Positions 42,776-54,122 of a DNA stretch of 64,000 bases are shown piece by piece. The stretch comes from Heterobilharzia americana. Taxonomy: Eukaryota > Platyhelminthes > Trematoda > Strigeidida > Schistosomatidae. Below the pieces are notes generated by a model, which did not search any database, was not told the DNA's origin, and saw only the letters and a list, made by a program, of their open reading frames with translations. Within the stretch, counting starts at the first letter, position 1. Every line of letters begins with the position of its first letter. The translations under genes and the position numbers were made by a program. Location: the NCBI GenBank assembly GCA_944470555.2, contig OX104134.1, forward strand, positions 71,232,678 to 71,296,677, read 5' to 3'.

Positions 42776-44109
42776 TGACTTGGTATTCATCCAATGAATA
42801 ATTGAAGTTGTAAGCTGTAGCACTTCAGCAGCTTCCTCTTTCTGTTTTCCCCGTAATCTCACGTTAGTGTAATCTGAATAGAATCGGAAATTTCTGACGA
42901 TCAATTTAGATCGTAGCACATACACATCGATAACTACTAGTTCACTATAACTCAATTCAAGATTCGTTTGTCCTTCACCTAGTTGCAACCTTTGGCTGCT
43001 ACTTCTAAAGTTCATCAGGAATAATAGTTTACCTTTCAGATCATTAAGTTTCGTTCAGAAATCATTAACGATTAGATCACCTTACAAAAGTAGTGAACAT
43101 TCTTAGTAAATTTCTCGCCATTATTATTGGTTAGTTCAAAATAAAATTCACCAGGTTATCTTCACACTCTGGTTGGCTTTTTAAAAACCTTATCAAAGTA
43201 TCTTCTATAGTGTCACTCACTTTTTTTTATTTTGAAATGGTTACCCTTCTCTTCACTAAAATTAATCACTTGGATGAAATTTAATCACCAATGACAGAAT
43301 GTTATGCTGCAAATCCTGAAGATTTACCGGAAAGCATTTGTTGTTTCAGTTATGAAACTGAAGTTATCAGAGTGTAAAAATGCATGATCTAAAAGTACTT
43401 CCACATATTTCCATTTCCTTTGATGAATGAAAACTAAATGTTTAAGTTTACATGTGATTTTGACCTGTTTATCATTTATATTCATTTACTCTCAGAAATT
43501 ATTGATATTCAGAGCGTCGTACTCAGAAATTCTAGGACTCAGTGACATTCTCACTGAATATGATTGTGGACCCTAATAGTGAAATTCAACGGCAGATTTC
43601 TTCGAAACTGAATCGCTCAAAGCCTAATACGGATTCTGTCAGACAGTGAAAACTGCGCCAAGACAATCGGAAACTACTCAAATAAGTCAGTAGTATATTC
43701 CCTAGGGATTTCAAGTAACTGACTCAAGTATCACATGATAAAATCAGATATTTAATTTCATAATTTAACTTCCGATTTACAAATAAAGGTCTTTTATGTT
43801 TTTAACAATTCTGCTTTTTTGTTTAATTTACTACATATCAAGAACATGAATGACATTTTCTTCTTTCTTTTTCTATAATAGGCCTTCCGTAAAGACGATG
43901 TAATTGGTTGCTTCATCGACTTGAGTAATGGAATAATACAATGGTCAAAAAATAATCGTTTATTTGGTCTCGCATATGAAATCGACAAAAATTTACTGAA
44001 AAATAATGAGCCAATCTATCCAGCTGCATCCTTAGTAGATACTACACTAGAATTGAATTATGGTGACTTACCATTCAAGTACCCACCAGAAGTGAGCGAA
44101 AAGCTTTGA
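8545..44109 (+). CDS. FERM C-lobe / tandem SPRY protein gene, 3' eight exons (gene span)
   Basis: Eight exons join in compatible phases: 8545-8742, 14669-14847, 26411-26673, 27313-27471, 30449-30686, 31950-32211, 33972-34181 and 43882-44109. They give about 579 codons ending in TGA. The order is the end of a FERM C-lobe ([13 protein letters not shown]), a basic Pro-rich linker, SPRY1 (exons 3-6) and SPRY2 (exons 6-8). The SPRY units look most like those of the RNA helicase DDX1 and of hnRNP U (WQGCR, YYEA, RLGWS, VIGC), but no helicase domain follows. FERM domains usually bind membrane lipids or receptor tails, and SPRY domains bind proteins; a cortical adaptor role is only inference. The FERM N- and F2-lobes and the start codon are not in the window. 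Exons 4, 5 (twice) and 6 each lack one base relative to the open frame. Two adjacent genes wrongly joined between exons 2 and 3 remain possible. Confidence 0.7.
9100..9240 (+). repeat. Hammerhead SINE copy S2
   Basis: The ribozyme-like part spans 9107-9158: stem I strand GAGCACTG, then CTGAGGAG (one change from CTGATGAG), stem II around TACCAGGAC, AAAA where GAAA is expected, AGCT loop, ATC, and the second stem I strand. Seven of eight stem I pairs are still possible. The tail CACCATTAATTTCAAAA matches the tails of S4 and S8. Confidence 0.65.
11190..11990 (+). mobile_element. Penelope-like element relic 1 (RT end and GIY-YIG)
   Basis: At 11200-11270 a frame reads [16 protein letters not shown], a Penelope-type RT motif (NFLDI). 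Near 11335-11480 another reads [20 protein letters not shown] and [13 protein letters not shown]. An intact 110-codon frame at 11655-11987 carries [14 protein letters not shown], the GIY-YIG endonuclease core, then [13 protein letters not shown] and LTPGLCVQ. Stops between the segments show it is dead. It lies inside intron 1. Confidence 0.7.
13762..13799. repeat. (TA)n microsatellite
   Basis: Nineteen uninterrupted AT/TA dinucleotides. Confidence 0.98.
14669..14847 (+). CDS. Exon 2: basic linker after FERM
   Basis: The acceptor is actgttag before 14669 and the donor is ACA|GTAAGT at 14847/14848. Phase 2 in joins exon 1 exactly to read [16 protein letters not shown], as expected just after a FERM helix. 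About 59 codons are rich in Pro, Arg and Lys ([19 protein letters not shown]). The place just after the lobe is where FERM-adjacent segments occur, but no clear FA motif is seen. It leaves in phase 1. Confidence 0.65.
16078..16378 (-). repeat. Hammerhead SINE copy S3
   Basis: Read on the - strand, a tRNA-like head (TGAATGGTTAGCGCATTC, A-box-like) is followed by CTGCTGAAAAGTCTCATACT, GGGACAACGA and the family tail ending near 16078. The hammerhead core is decayed. The part upstream of the head (GAAGCCGTGACCTGTGG, GGTCAACC) is shared with S7. Confidence 0.6.
16420..16570 (+). repeat. Hammerhead SINE copy S4
   Basis: TACTGAGGA, ACTAGAACGCAAC, AGCT, GTC and CAGTGCTCCCAGG give the core order, with GAAA changed to GCAA. 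The cleavage-site GTC and 3' stem I strand are intact. It lies just after S3 in opposite orientation. Confidence 0.65.
16880..16955 (+). repeat. SINE tail fragment S5
   Basis: GATGTCAGTCCAGGATGAAT and ATTCACCTCAAAAA match the 3' third of the hammerhead SINE family. The ribozyme part is absent. Confidence 0.5.
17742..17960 (-). pseudogene. Penelope-like C-terminal fragment
   Basis: The 72-codon frame contains [20 protein letters not shown] and DPIYQQIR, a pattern I associate with the segment following GIY-YIG in Penelope-like proteins. No RT or nuclease core is adjacent. Confidence 0.45.
18817..18855. repeat. (TA)n microsatellite
   Basis: About 19 TA units, uninterrupted. Confidence 0.98.
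19830..20800. other. GC-richer unclassified stretch, possible old mobile element
   Basis: This kilobase looks visibly richer in G and C than its surroundings and lacks long A/T runs. No frame could be matched to a family. It may be a decayed repeat of a family not otherwise present here. Confidence 0.25.
21003..21024. repeat. Short (TA)n tract
   Basis: Eleven AT dinucleotides. Confidence 0.95.
21215..21499 (+). pseudogene. Penelope-like C-terminal fragment
   Basis: The 94-codon frame contains [20 protein letters not shown], then [14 protein letters not shown], similar in layout to the [17 protein letters not shown] segment at 17742-17960. Substitutions are many, so the assignment is tentative. 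Confidence 0.4.
22000..22195 (-). repeat. Hammerhead SINE copy S6
   Basis: A - strand SINE with the best preserved ribozyme core in the window (see 22050-22100). A second tail of the same family (TTAGTCCATGATGAATG, then CATCAACCTCACA) follows at 22135-22190 in + orientation, giving another inverted pair. Confidence 0.65.
22050..22100 (-). ncRNA. Hammerhead ribozyme motif in SINE S6
   Basis: On the - strand: CTGATGAG (22085-22092), a loop TCTCATACTAAAA, then CGAAAC (22066-22071), AGCT and GTG. The two invariant boxes CUGAUGA and GAAA are both intact. Stem III would be two pairs closed by AGCU, the minimal form known from Smα and Penelope-like hammerheads. The base 5' of the cut is G (GUG, not GUC) and stem II is weakened, so self-cleavage is doubtful. 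Confidence 0.6.
22385..23080 (+). mobile_element. Penelope-like element relic 3 (GIY-YIG)
   Basis: Near 22400-22560 a frame reads [20 protein letters not shown], then QQLPIWLNK and [11 protein letters not shown]: a GIY-YIG domain in which the glycine after YI has become serine. A T-rich stretch follows, as in the relic at 24537-25835. Stops break the rest. The 3' limit is uncertain. Confidence 0.6.
24537..25835 (+). mobile_element. Penelope-like element relic 2 (RT palm and GIY-YIG)
   Basis: The RT palm is readable: [11 protein letters not shown] (from 24567), then [20 protein letters not shown] (catalytic VDD pair kept; Cys for the usual Tyr), [18 protein letters not shown] and FRFLDVT. After about 450 decayed bases a 100-codon frame (25298-25600) gives the GIY-YIG part: [31 protein letters not shown] and [13 protein letters not shown]. 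Frameshifts and stops show it is inactive. Confidence 0.7.
25844..25942. repeat. 99-bp element with 14-bp perfect inverted ends
   Basis: The ends are TTATACTGGGTGAC (25844-25857) and GTCACCCAGTATAA (25929-25942), exact reverse complements. Inside lie CCCGGTAACCCGG and GGTTCGAATC, which is a good Pol III B box. It might be a hairpin-forming tRNA-derived unit or a tiny non-autonomous inverted-repeat element. No target duplication is obvious. Confidence 0.6.
26411..26673 (+). CDS. Exon 3: linker and N-terminal edge of SPRY1
   Basis: The acceptor has a pyrimidine-rich tract ending tatcag, and the donor is CAG|GTAGGT. Entering in phase 1, the split codon reads ATG. The 87 full codons contain [11 protein letters not shown], a Pro-rich stretch, and end DTEWQ, which leads into the SPRY strand WQGCR of exon 4. 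The frame has no defect. The split ATG could also be a true start if this were a separate gene with a 5' exon ending in A, but the phase match to exon 2 favours one gene. Confidence 0.7.
26674..27312 (+). other. Intron 3 of the SPRY gene
   Basis: A 0.64 kb AT-rich intron, GTAGGT to TTTAG. An 81-codon - strand frame (26912-27157, [20 protein letters not shown]) looks like part of a dispersed repeat but cannot be placed in a family. Confidence 0.4.
27313..27471 (+). CDS. Exon 4: SPRY1 core, one apparent missing base
   Basis: The exon starts after tttttag and ends before GTTCGT, a weaker donor. It encodes [18 protein letters not shown], then GQIRLGWS, followed in another frame by [20 protein letters not shown]. 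Both halves are strong SPRY sequence in the right order, so one base is missing near 27407-27411. Adding one base also restores the exit phase needed by exon 5. Confidence 0.7.
28887..29651 (-). pseudogene. Decayed unidentified coding frame, antisense to intron 4
   Basis: One - strand frame runs 255 codons with three internal stops near 29350-29460. The largest intact part is 153 codons (28887-29348), including [40 protein letters not shown] and [16 protein letters not shown]. The upstream part has [12 protein letters not shown] and [12 protein letters not shown]. Amino-acid make-up looks like real protein. No family was recognised. It could be an intronless retrocopy, or a nested gene whose frame is broken by sequence errors like those in the SPRY exons. 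Confidence 0.4.
29850..30170. repeat. Inverted pair of SINE copies (S7), long imperfect palindrome
   Basis: A - strand SINE (29850-30025; CTAGGACGAAAC, AACT, GTC and CAGCGCTCCCAGG on that strand) meets a + strand partial copy (30053-30170). Arms such as GTTGACTCCAGTGGTCGC and its counterpart AACAGTGGAGTCAAC pair, and AGCGCGACC at 29930 pairs with GGTCGCGCT near 30160. Arms are about 110 bases around a loop of roughly 25. Confidence 0.7.
30205..30413 (+). repeat. Hammerhead SINE copy S8 with tRNA-derived head
   Basis: The head has A-box-like TGGCTCAATAGTAATATGC and B-box-like GGTTCGGTCCC, so it derives from a tRNA. The body has CTGAGGAG, TACCAGGACGTAAC, CCTGTC and ATCCCAGG (decayed hammerhead). 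The tail ends CCCATTCATCTCAAAA. It is the most complete head-body-tail example here. It ends just before exon 5. Confidence 0.7.
30449..30686 (+). CDS. Exon 5: SPRY1 middle, two apparent missing bases
   Basis: Acceptor gaaag before 30449 (or cag about 12 bases later, same frame); donor CCTG|GTAAGT. Three open segments follow each other in shifting frames: SAANPCP, then [20 protein letters not shown] to VIGCYLE, then [20 protein letters not shown] to LTPSMAFFP. The SPRY hallmark VIGCYL lies in the middle segment. One missing base near 30476 and one near 30554 restore a single frame and the correct exit phase. Confidence 0.65.
30687..31949 (+). other. Intron 5 of the SPRY gene
   Basis: GTAAGT to TTTTTGCAG, 1.26 kb. 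AT-rich spacer with no element recognised. Confidence 0.6.
31950..32211 (+). CDS. Exon 6: end of SPRY1 and start of SPRY2, one apparent missing base
   Basis: The acceptor is tttttgcag and the donor AAG|GTAAGT. After VSLK the frame needs one extra A in the five-A run at 31960-31964; it then reads [18 protein letters not shown], the last SPRY1 strands, matching the DDX1-type pattern of LNFG followed by FPP. A linker with WRVNPND and VSPNGRF leads to [12 protein letters not shown], the first strand of SPRY2. It leaves in phase 0. Confidence 0.7.
32212..33971 (+). other. Intron 6 of the SPRY gene
   Basis: GTAAGT to CAATAG, 1.76 kb. AT-rich spacer with no element recognised. Confidence 0.6.
33972..34181 (+). 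CDS. Exon 7: SPRY2 core
   Basis: Seventy intact codons lie between acceptor caatag and donor GAA|GTAAGT. They read [48 protein letters not shown] and DIIENYGE. This parallels exon 4 residue for residue (GWS, LG, FGYG). The frame has no defect. Confidence 0.8.
37144..37304. repeat. Imperfect palindrome, arms about 72 bases
   Basis: Left arm 37144-37215 and right arm 37232-37304 are roughly 80 percent complementary. Shared blocks include GTGTGACA, CTAATAAAC and GGACAC. Both strands are open and encode related text ([11 protein letters not shown] on +, [11 protein letters not shown] on -). Origin unknown. Confidence 0.65.
38008..38196 (+). other. Exon-like open frame of unknown origin
   Basis: An ATG frame reads [20 protein letters not shown], then [12 protein letters not shown] and [20 protein letters not shown], ending at GAA|GTAAGA, a good donor in phase 0. 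It lies in intron 7, but SPRY2 reads smoothly from exon 7 to exon 8 without it. It may be an alternative exon, a nested gene's exon or chance. Confidence 0.25.
38942..39509 (+). mobile_element. LINE copy 3, 3' stub with 5' fold-back
   Basis: The + strand part from 39004 matches the LINE C-terminus: [41 protein letters not shown], and ends GGGACTAATAATAATAAT. Before it, 38942-38993 is an exact 52-base reverse complement of 39004-39055, with a 10-base spacer. The inverted piece carries the same element's sequence, so the insertion has an inverted 5' end. Confidence 0.85.
40440..40484. repeat. AAT-rich simple repeat
   Basis: Irregular (ATA)n and AATAAT units without an adjoining LINE end. Confidence 0.8.
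42739..42772. repeat. (TA)n microsatellite
   Basis: Seventeen dinucleotide units. Confidence 0.97.
43882..44109 (+). CDS. Exon 8: end of SPRY2 and stop
   Basis: The exon starts after ttctataatag and reads [19 protein letters not shown], then [35 protein letters not shown] and EVSEKL, then TGA at 44107. NYGE of exon 7 joins [10 protein letters not shown] without a gap relative to SPRY folds. An AATAAA at 44328-44333 could serve the 3' end. The bases CCAGAA|GTGAGC at about 44090 also form a good donor, so the message might instead splice on to an unseen exon. Confidence 0.75.
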   Translation, partial: AFRKDDVIGCFIDLSNGIIQWSKNNRLFGLAYEIDKNLLKNNEPIYPAASLVDTTLELNYGDLPFKYPPEVSEKL

Positions 44110-45277
44110 ACAGTTCACTCAGAAAAAGTTGCTATTAAAAATATTAGTTTGCATCACAATTTGAGAATTAACAGATAATCTTGAAGTCATTGGGTATGAG
44201 ACGTTAGTACTTTATATGTTATAAGATTCCACAAATGTATATTCATGTCTGCTGCACACAGAGAACACATCTTTGTGGATCAGTGCCTAAATGAAACTTT
44301 GGTTTAGAGTGAAAAACTGTTTTAAGGAATAAATCTATGAAAATAGGTGAAATCCGATAGCCGATGCGAGGCACAACATTATATTATTTCAATACTGAAG
44401 TAATCAGTGCTCTGGATAAGTGGAAATTAAGTCAAGTTGATGTAAATTCAAATGGAAGTTTTATGAGGTGGAATAGTGATCAGTCTAGTGTTAGTTGTGC
44501 ACGAAAATCAATATGAGTGGAACAATCGCGAGACGATAAGACAAAATCTATCCATCTGAAGTATGGGTGTATGCTTGTGTTTATTTGTTTACTAAGTAGC
44601 TATTGTTCTTTTCATATTGATTTCAGTGCTCAACTAACACTAGACTGATAACTATTTCACATGCTAAAAACTCCCATTTGGTTTAATCTCCATTTTCCAT
44701 AGCACTGTTTCAATACTGAAATAATATAATGCTGTGCCTTGCATTGGCTATTGTATTTCACTCATTCACATACATTTATAACTGTAGTATCTGAAGAAGA
44801 AATTATTGAAAGCAACTATTCTCTCAAATTATTCTTGTTCAAAATAATCTATGGGGATTCTTTAGTTAGCAGCAACATAAACGTAAAGCGGTGACGCTGA
44901 GTTATGAAATAACTAAGCTATGGAAGACCAGCTGCTAATATTCAACCCAACATTTTTAAAATTAAAAAATCTTGAGAAGTTTAGGTTCAGTGTCTTAAGG
45001 CCTATTCCTAAATTCCGATAAAACAGTTAAAACGTTTTTAGTGTATTCAAAAGATGGATTTTGAAGAATTGAGTTACATATATACCCATCACTAAAATGG
45101 GCTAAATAATAAGATATAGTATAACAAAAGGTTTTTCAACTAAAATCAAGTGCTTCAGTGTTAGATTGTGTTGAACGCATGAATAGGTCTTAATGTCACT
45201 ATAATTATAGTTGCTTCGATAATCTTCTTTACATGACACACTGATAGTAAATCTTCCTTCGGGACTAAATAGATAAA
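44110..45277. other. 3' flank of the SPRY gene
   Basis: AT-rich sequence with a candidate poly(A) signal at 44328. No further gene or repeat recognised before the gap. Confidence 0.5.
44328..44333 (+). terminator. Candidate polyadenylation signal
   Basis: AATAAA about 220 bases past the exon 8 stop is the first good polyadenylation hexamer I noticed after the gene. In an AT-rich genome such hexamers are common, so the evidence is positional only. Confidence 0.35.
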
Positions 45278-45568
45278 NNNNNNNNNNNNNNNNNNNNNNN
45301 NNNNNNNNNNNNNNNNNNNNNNNNNNNNNNNNNNNNNNNNNNNNNNNNNNNNNNNNNNNNNNNNNNNNNNNNNNNNNNNNNNNNNNNNNNNNNNNNNNNN
45401 NNNNNNNNNNNNNNNNNNNNNNNNNNNNNNNNNNNNNNNNNNNNNNNNNNNNNNNNNNNNNNNNNNNNNNNNNNNNNNNNNNNNNNNNNNNNNNNNNNNN
45501 NNNNNNNNNNNNNNNNNNNNNNNNNNNNNNNNNNNNNNNNNNNNNNNNNNNNNNNNNNNNNNNNNNNN
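45278..45568. other. Assembly gap (291 Ns)
   Basis: The bases after the gap (tctcttctcttctctcg) correspond to 62229 onward in LINE copy 6, which is about 233 bases from that element's 5' end. The gap therefore probably hides the 5' end of LINE copy 4. Confidence 0.95.
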
Positions 45569-49290
<3,722 letters not shown>

Positions 49291-50659
49291 TCTCTCAATC
49301 CTAAAATCATTTTGTTGATGTTGGACTTTCTTGTAATGGCAGTGGCACAGGTAGGCCCGGTGAAATCTGTTGATGTGATACTTTTTTATTGTTGTGTTTA
49401 GCGTTGATGTTTCAAATCTTTTGCTGTCATTTTCCTACTTTTCCTCAATAACTACCTGTGATTGACGGTTCACGCCACCGAACCGTTGACGATTTCGTAT
49501 CCTATGAAATATTTGTTTTACGTCTAAATTTCGTAAAATTATCTATCCCACTCCTTCTTTCACTCCTTACATTTCGCTCATTTTTATGTGTCTTAAAAAT
49601 TGGTTTTTCCCTGTTGGCTTATCTTCTCTTTTTTATTACGCTTATCTGTCTGTTCATCAAAAAGACCCCCGCAATGTATATAACGACAACAGTTGAGCCC
49701 CTGGATTCATACTATTCGGCTGAACTAAAATCTCCTCAGTTCATTGCTGTTTTCTGCCTTGTGTTAGCTGACCAATTAGTCAAATGTCATATTAACCGTC
49801 TTCGAATCCAAGTACATTGAGAGCTTTATTCAGTCTTCATGCAGTTTCGTGAAGAAATTAGATTCAAAGTTTGCAAACTTTTCTGTTTTTTATGAACTGT
49901 AAATAACTGGATTATTTGAGTAATACTTGGTATTTTACAAAGTGAATTCAACACGTTTCACCATCTTGTGCTTGAACTAAAACTTTTGTGACAAAAACAT
50001 GCGCATTTGTGAAAAAACAAATTTTCTTCGGAGTCTAGAATATTCAAATCTCTGAGTCACAGAAATACTGGAACTAACAGTATGGATACACTTAAAACAT
50101 GAAGTGTGTTTGAAGATAGCTTGAACTACTTTGTGATGTGATCTGTAGAAACTTACTGGTTGGAAGAAATGCATTCATGATTCAGTTCTTTACCGAATAA
50201 ATCCACTAAATATTGTGTTGTTTAGATAAAATCTTCATTGAGTTCAGGCATGTTGACCGGATAGTCATCGTCGATAGACACTTCATCAAATTCCTGAATC
50301 TTCACTGTTTCGCAAGAAGTTACTTATCGCTGTTAAAAAATAAAACGGTTTCGTAAGTATGCTTAACTGTAAAACATGCATAAATGTCTGTCTGTGTATT
50401 GTTACTGTTGAGTTTAAGCAATCAGTTAATGAAACTTGTGATTTTTTGATGTTTTTCTCGTTTCTTTTCTGAGTGTCTGTTATTTGTATTCTGAAACTTA
50501 CAAAACTGAGATGTATTCACTCACAGCAGTTTATCTAATTATTCGTAAATTAATTGCACAAAACTTACGATGGAATTACTAGACTAATGAAAATGAAATT
50601 CATTCGTTAATAAACTAAACCATAATCATATAGACAAAGTCAGTCAGGCATAATGTTTA

Positions 50660-50661
<2 letters not shown>

Positions 50662-50694
<33 letters not shown>
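50662..50694. repeat. (CT)n microsatellite
   Basis: About 16 CT units directly before the palindrome at 50706. Confidence 0.97.
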
Positions 50695-50697
<3 letters not shown>

Positions 50698-50705
50698 TAT
50701 ATATT

Positions 50706-50727
50706 GTTGAAGCTGCTGTAATTCTCA

Positions 50728-50775
<48 letters not shown>

Positions 50776-50797
50776 TGAGAATTACAGCAGCTTCAAC
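50706..50797. repeat. Palindrome centred on (TA)n
   Basis: GTTGAAGCTGCTGTAATTCT, then CACTGA lead into 42 bases of (AT)n, followed by the reverse complement with one mismatch. The whole 92 bases can fold as one hairpin. Confidence 0.9.
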
Positions 50798-51466
50798 TAT
50801 AGAATTGATAGAAGCAATATTAGTATTCGTAGCATTATAGTTGTGGTAATAGCGAAAAGTATAATACTGACCTAAAGACCTATTGCGCATTTTAATTTGA
50901 AACCCACGTGGCGTTTAACATGTGATGTCTTCCAGTTATGCAAGCTGTTGATTTACGCATTTGCAAGTTTATACATACAATCTAGTTTCATTTCTTTTTT
51001 TTAACCATCTGTAATCAACATCACCATCAATGCCATTATTAAGCTTAATTGTTGGAGAGCTGATCACAAATATAAGTAGACTACTTTAAACTTACACCAT
51101 TCTTCCAGCGTGTAAAATGTACCTAGTTTAACCTAAAAATATGTTTTTTTACAATACGTGTTTATTTAGTACTTTGTAGACACAACATCAACTTTGAAGA
51201 AAAACAACAACAACACAAAAAGAAACCAAAGTTTAAATTCAAATATATCAACATCTCATTAGTCGGCCATCAATCACGTGCAAGATGAAAGAGAGAGGAA
51301 GGAGAAAGGAGAACATTGAGAGATGGAGAATAACGAATTCTGTTGACATGGTAACAAACTGTATTTAACAGTTGGTGGTTTACTTAATGAGCTTGTCAAA
51401 AATTTCACTATTTATTGTTTCTCATCAACATTTCATATTTATATTTTATGAGGTGAATTTGGTTAA

Positions 51467-51470
<4 letters not shown>

Positions 51471-51518
<48 letters not shown>
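51471..51518. repeat. (TA)n microsatellite
   Basis: Twenty-four TA units. Confidence 0.97.
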
Positions 51519-51521
<3 letters not shown>

Positions 51522-52661
51522 ATTCATTTATACACATGTCAAAGAACACAGGACTGCTAAAAGGTTTTACTCCCTCCCTTAAAGGGTAAATAAATCACAT
51601 ACTTATGCTTCAAAAATTAAATAAGGTAGTCCTTGCCACGTTATATTCTGTATATATCTTGAAGACCTGAGTTATTTGCTGTTGTGTTTCAAATGATTCA
51701 ATAGAAAATTTACAGATATTTTATATCTGTATTTTTTAACAGTTATCTGTAAAATATAAATAGGATATCATATCCTATTAGAAAAAAGTCAGACAAATAA
51801 ATGTCATATTTAGAAACGACTAACTTAATATGAAATACGTTTAAGCAGTGATTGCATAACAAGCTAGAAAAGTAGTAATTGTTGAAGAAAACTAAGAAAC
51901 TACTACTCTGCAATCTGAGAGTTTTTGTATAAGTAAGCCACGTATGATACTTTTGTTGAAACTGGACATTGAAATCACAAACGGATCGTAAAACAATAAC
52001 TAAAATCATTAACTTAGACAAAACAGTGAAAAGACGAAATTTGTCTCAGTCATGTAATCTATTTGCGCAACATATTTCAAGTAGTCTGAGCACGCATGTA
52101 TTTCTCATATGTATTAATATGAAAAACTAGAAACAGATAAAAGGTGAGACTTTAAAAGGTCAAGTTGAAAGGCAAAAGTGAAGGAGAAAATTGCAATGAA
52201 AAACAATATAAAATACTATACTGGTACACTAAACTTGATTTCACAAATTAATTCACCGAGAAGGGTCTAATGTTTGTTTTTGAACACATGAAGGCTTAGA
52301 CATCCCAATACCTGATGATTCGACAAATTTAACAAGCCGTATTCAACACTAATTTAAGCACTGATAAAGCGTGTTAAAGTGTCAATCCAGTGACCTGCAT
52401 TGCAAGGGTCTATCAGTCCCTCTTATATATGTGTCACTAAACTGGAAGACGGAGTAGAATATAACATCATTGTACACAAAATACGATGGTGTTATACAGC
52501 ACATAAGCCTTACAGTATCTCATAACATAAGCCTAACCGTAAAGTATGTCTTACTAACAGCAGAGCTCAGTCTATACTTCGGAATCGCACAAACATCGTA
52601 ACCGTTTTACAGAAACTTGGTTAAAAAATCCTCCTTGCGAACACTCACTTTAATTGATTCC

Positions 52662-54059
52662 TCATTATTATTAGTTTCATTACTCGTCCCTTGGGTTCTT
52701 AGTGAAAACATACGGCCTCAGTAGCACGCCTCCATTGCACTCTCTTCTCTGCAGTCTGCTCAACATGGCTCCACGACTGCCCAAAAGCTTTCATTTCTTC
52801 CTCACACGATCTCCTCCATATCACCCTCAGCTCGGACGCCCAACTCATCGTTTCCCATGTGGGTTCCACTCAAGGGCCTGACCTGGAGCATGATGTCCCC
52901 AAATGGTCTTTCCACTGCATACCCAATCCAATCCATCTCCACTTTCTTCCACTGCATATTTGTTGGGCTATGGGTTCTCGGTTGGTTCGTTGTCCTGCCA
53001 GAGTTCTTTGTTGCTTATCCTTATTATTCTGGTCATCTGATCATCACCATCAAGTGAGCGTGGGTGGCAGCTGTTGGTGTGATGTGATGTGGTGTGATGT
53101 CTGTCTGTAGCTAGTTGGAAATGCTTTTCGTAACGCGCCGCTAAGTCTGTCAACCATCACATGGAAGCACTGACTTGACTGAATTAGTGTTGAAAATCCG
53201 GATCTTGTTCACGCCTTATGCTGAGTGAAATAGGTCTCCACACTGACTTACTGTCTTTCCGACCCTGGCTTTGACAACCTCATCTGTGCAGCTAATGCCG
53301 CCGCCTGTAGTTGAGACGATGCCACTCTGTCTAGGTGGGTGAAAGAGACGACTTCCCTCAGATTTATCTCGTTGATGCTGATTGGTGCTTGTTGTTGTTG
53401 TTGTTGTTGTTGTTCTGGCAGTTGTTAGTTGAAAATCTTCACCACCTCTATCGTTTTACTCCACGTTCACCTGTAGGAAGTCCCGTCTTCCTTTGCTGCC
53501 TCACCTCAACTCATCTCACCTCACCTCACTTCACTTCACTTCACCTCTTCTGCCAACTTGTTAGTTTTCGCCTGTAGATCTTCGAGTTTGTGTGACAACA
53601 CATTAGACATAAATCATCATCGTCGGTGAAATCCAAATCTTCTCCTGGGGTCTTTTCATCGGTCCAGCCAGCGTATGCCTATCTTCTTTCTCACAGTTGT
53701 CTGTTACATGATCCAGTCCAGTACAGTCGACCACAACCAGGAAGATCATAGTTGATAGTAGGCGGCAACCTTGTCTTACTCACATCTTCATTTCAAGGGT
53801 ATCACTGAGCTTTCCATTGTGAATCACTCGGCGTGTGGCGTCGTCATGTGGCACATAGATGTTGAATGTTTTCCTTTGCACTCCTTAGTGTTGAAGCAAT
53901 CTCCAAATTACTTCTCTATCGATGCTGTCGAAGGCCTTTTCAAAGTCGATGAAGTTGAGGTTGAGTTGAGTTGAGTCGACTGCCATTCTATGCTGTGTTC
54001 TATGATGATGTGAAGCGTAGTGTTGCAAGTTGATCTAAGCATGATTTGTTTCTCCTGTA

Positions 54060-54122
<63 letters not shown>

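Larger units (their letters stand above)
34182..43881 (+). other. Intron 7 of the SPRY gene, content overview
   Basis: A 9.7 kb intron that interrupts SPRY2. It holds a palindrome (37144-37304), an exon-like open frame (38008-38196), LINE copy 3 (38942-39509), an AAT-rich tract (40440-40484) and a (TA)n tract (42739-42772). In 34190-37140 and 40490-42735 nothing else is supportable. Confidence 0.5.
49291..52661. other. Spacer between LINE copies 4 and 5
   Basis: AT-rich with (CT)n and (TA)n tracts. A 120-codon + frame at 49458-49820 (HRTVDDFVSYEIFVLRL, then many hydrophobic residues) is T-rich and is not considered a gene. No host exon recognised. Confidence 0.5.

Noticed and set aside
49458..49820. 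Small membrane protein gene of 120 codons
   Set aside because: Its hydrophobic part comes from T-rich sequence; there are no splice signals, family motifs or conserved features.
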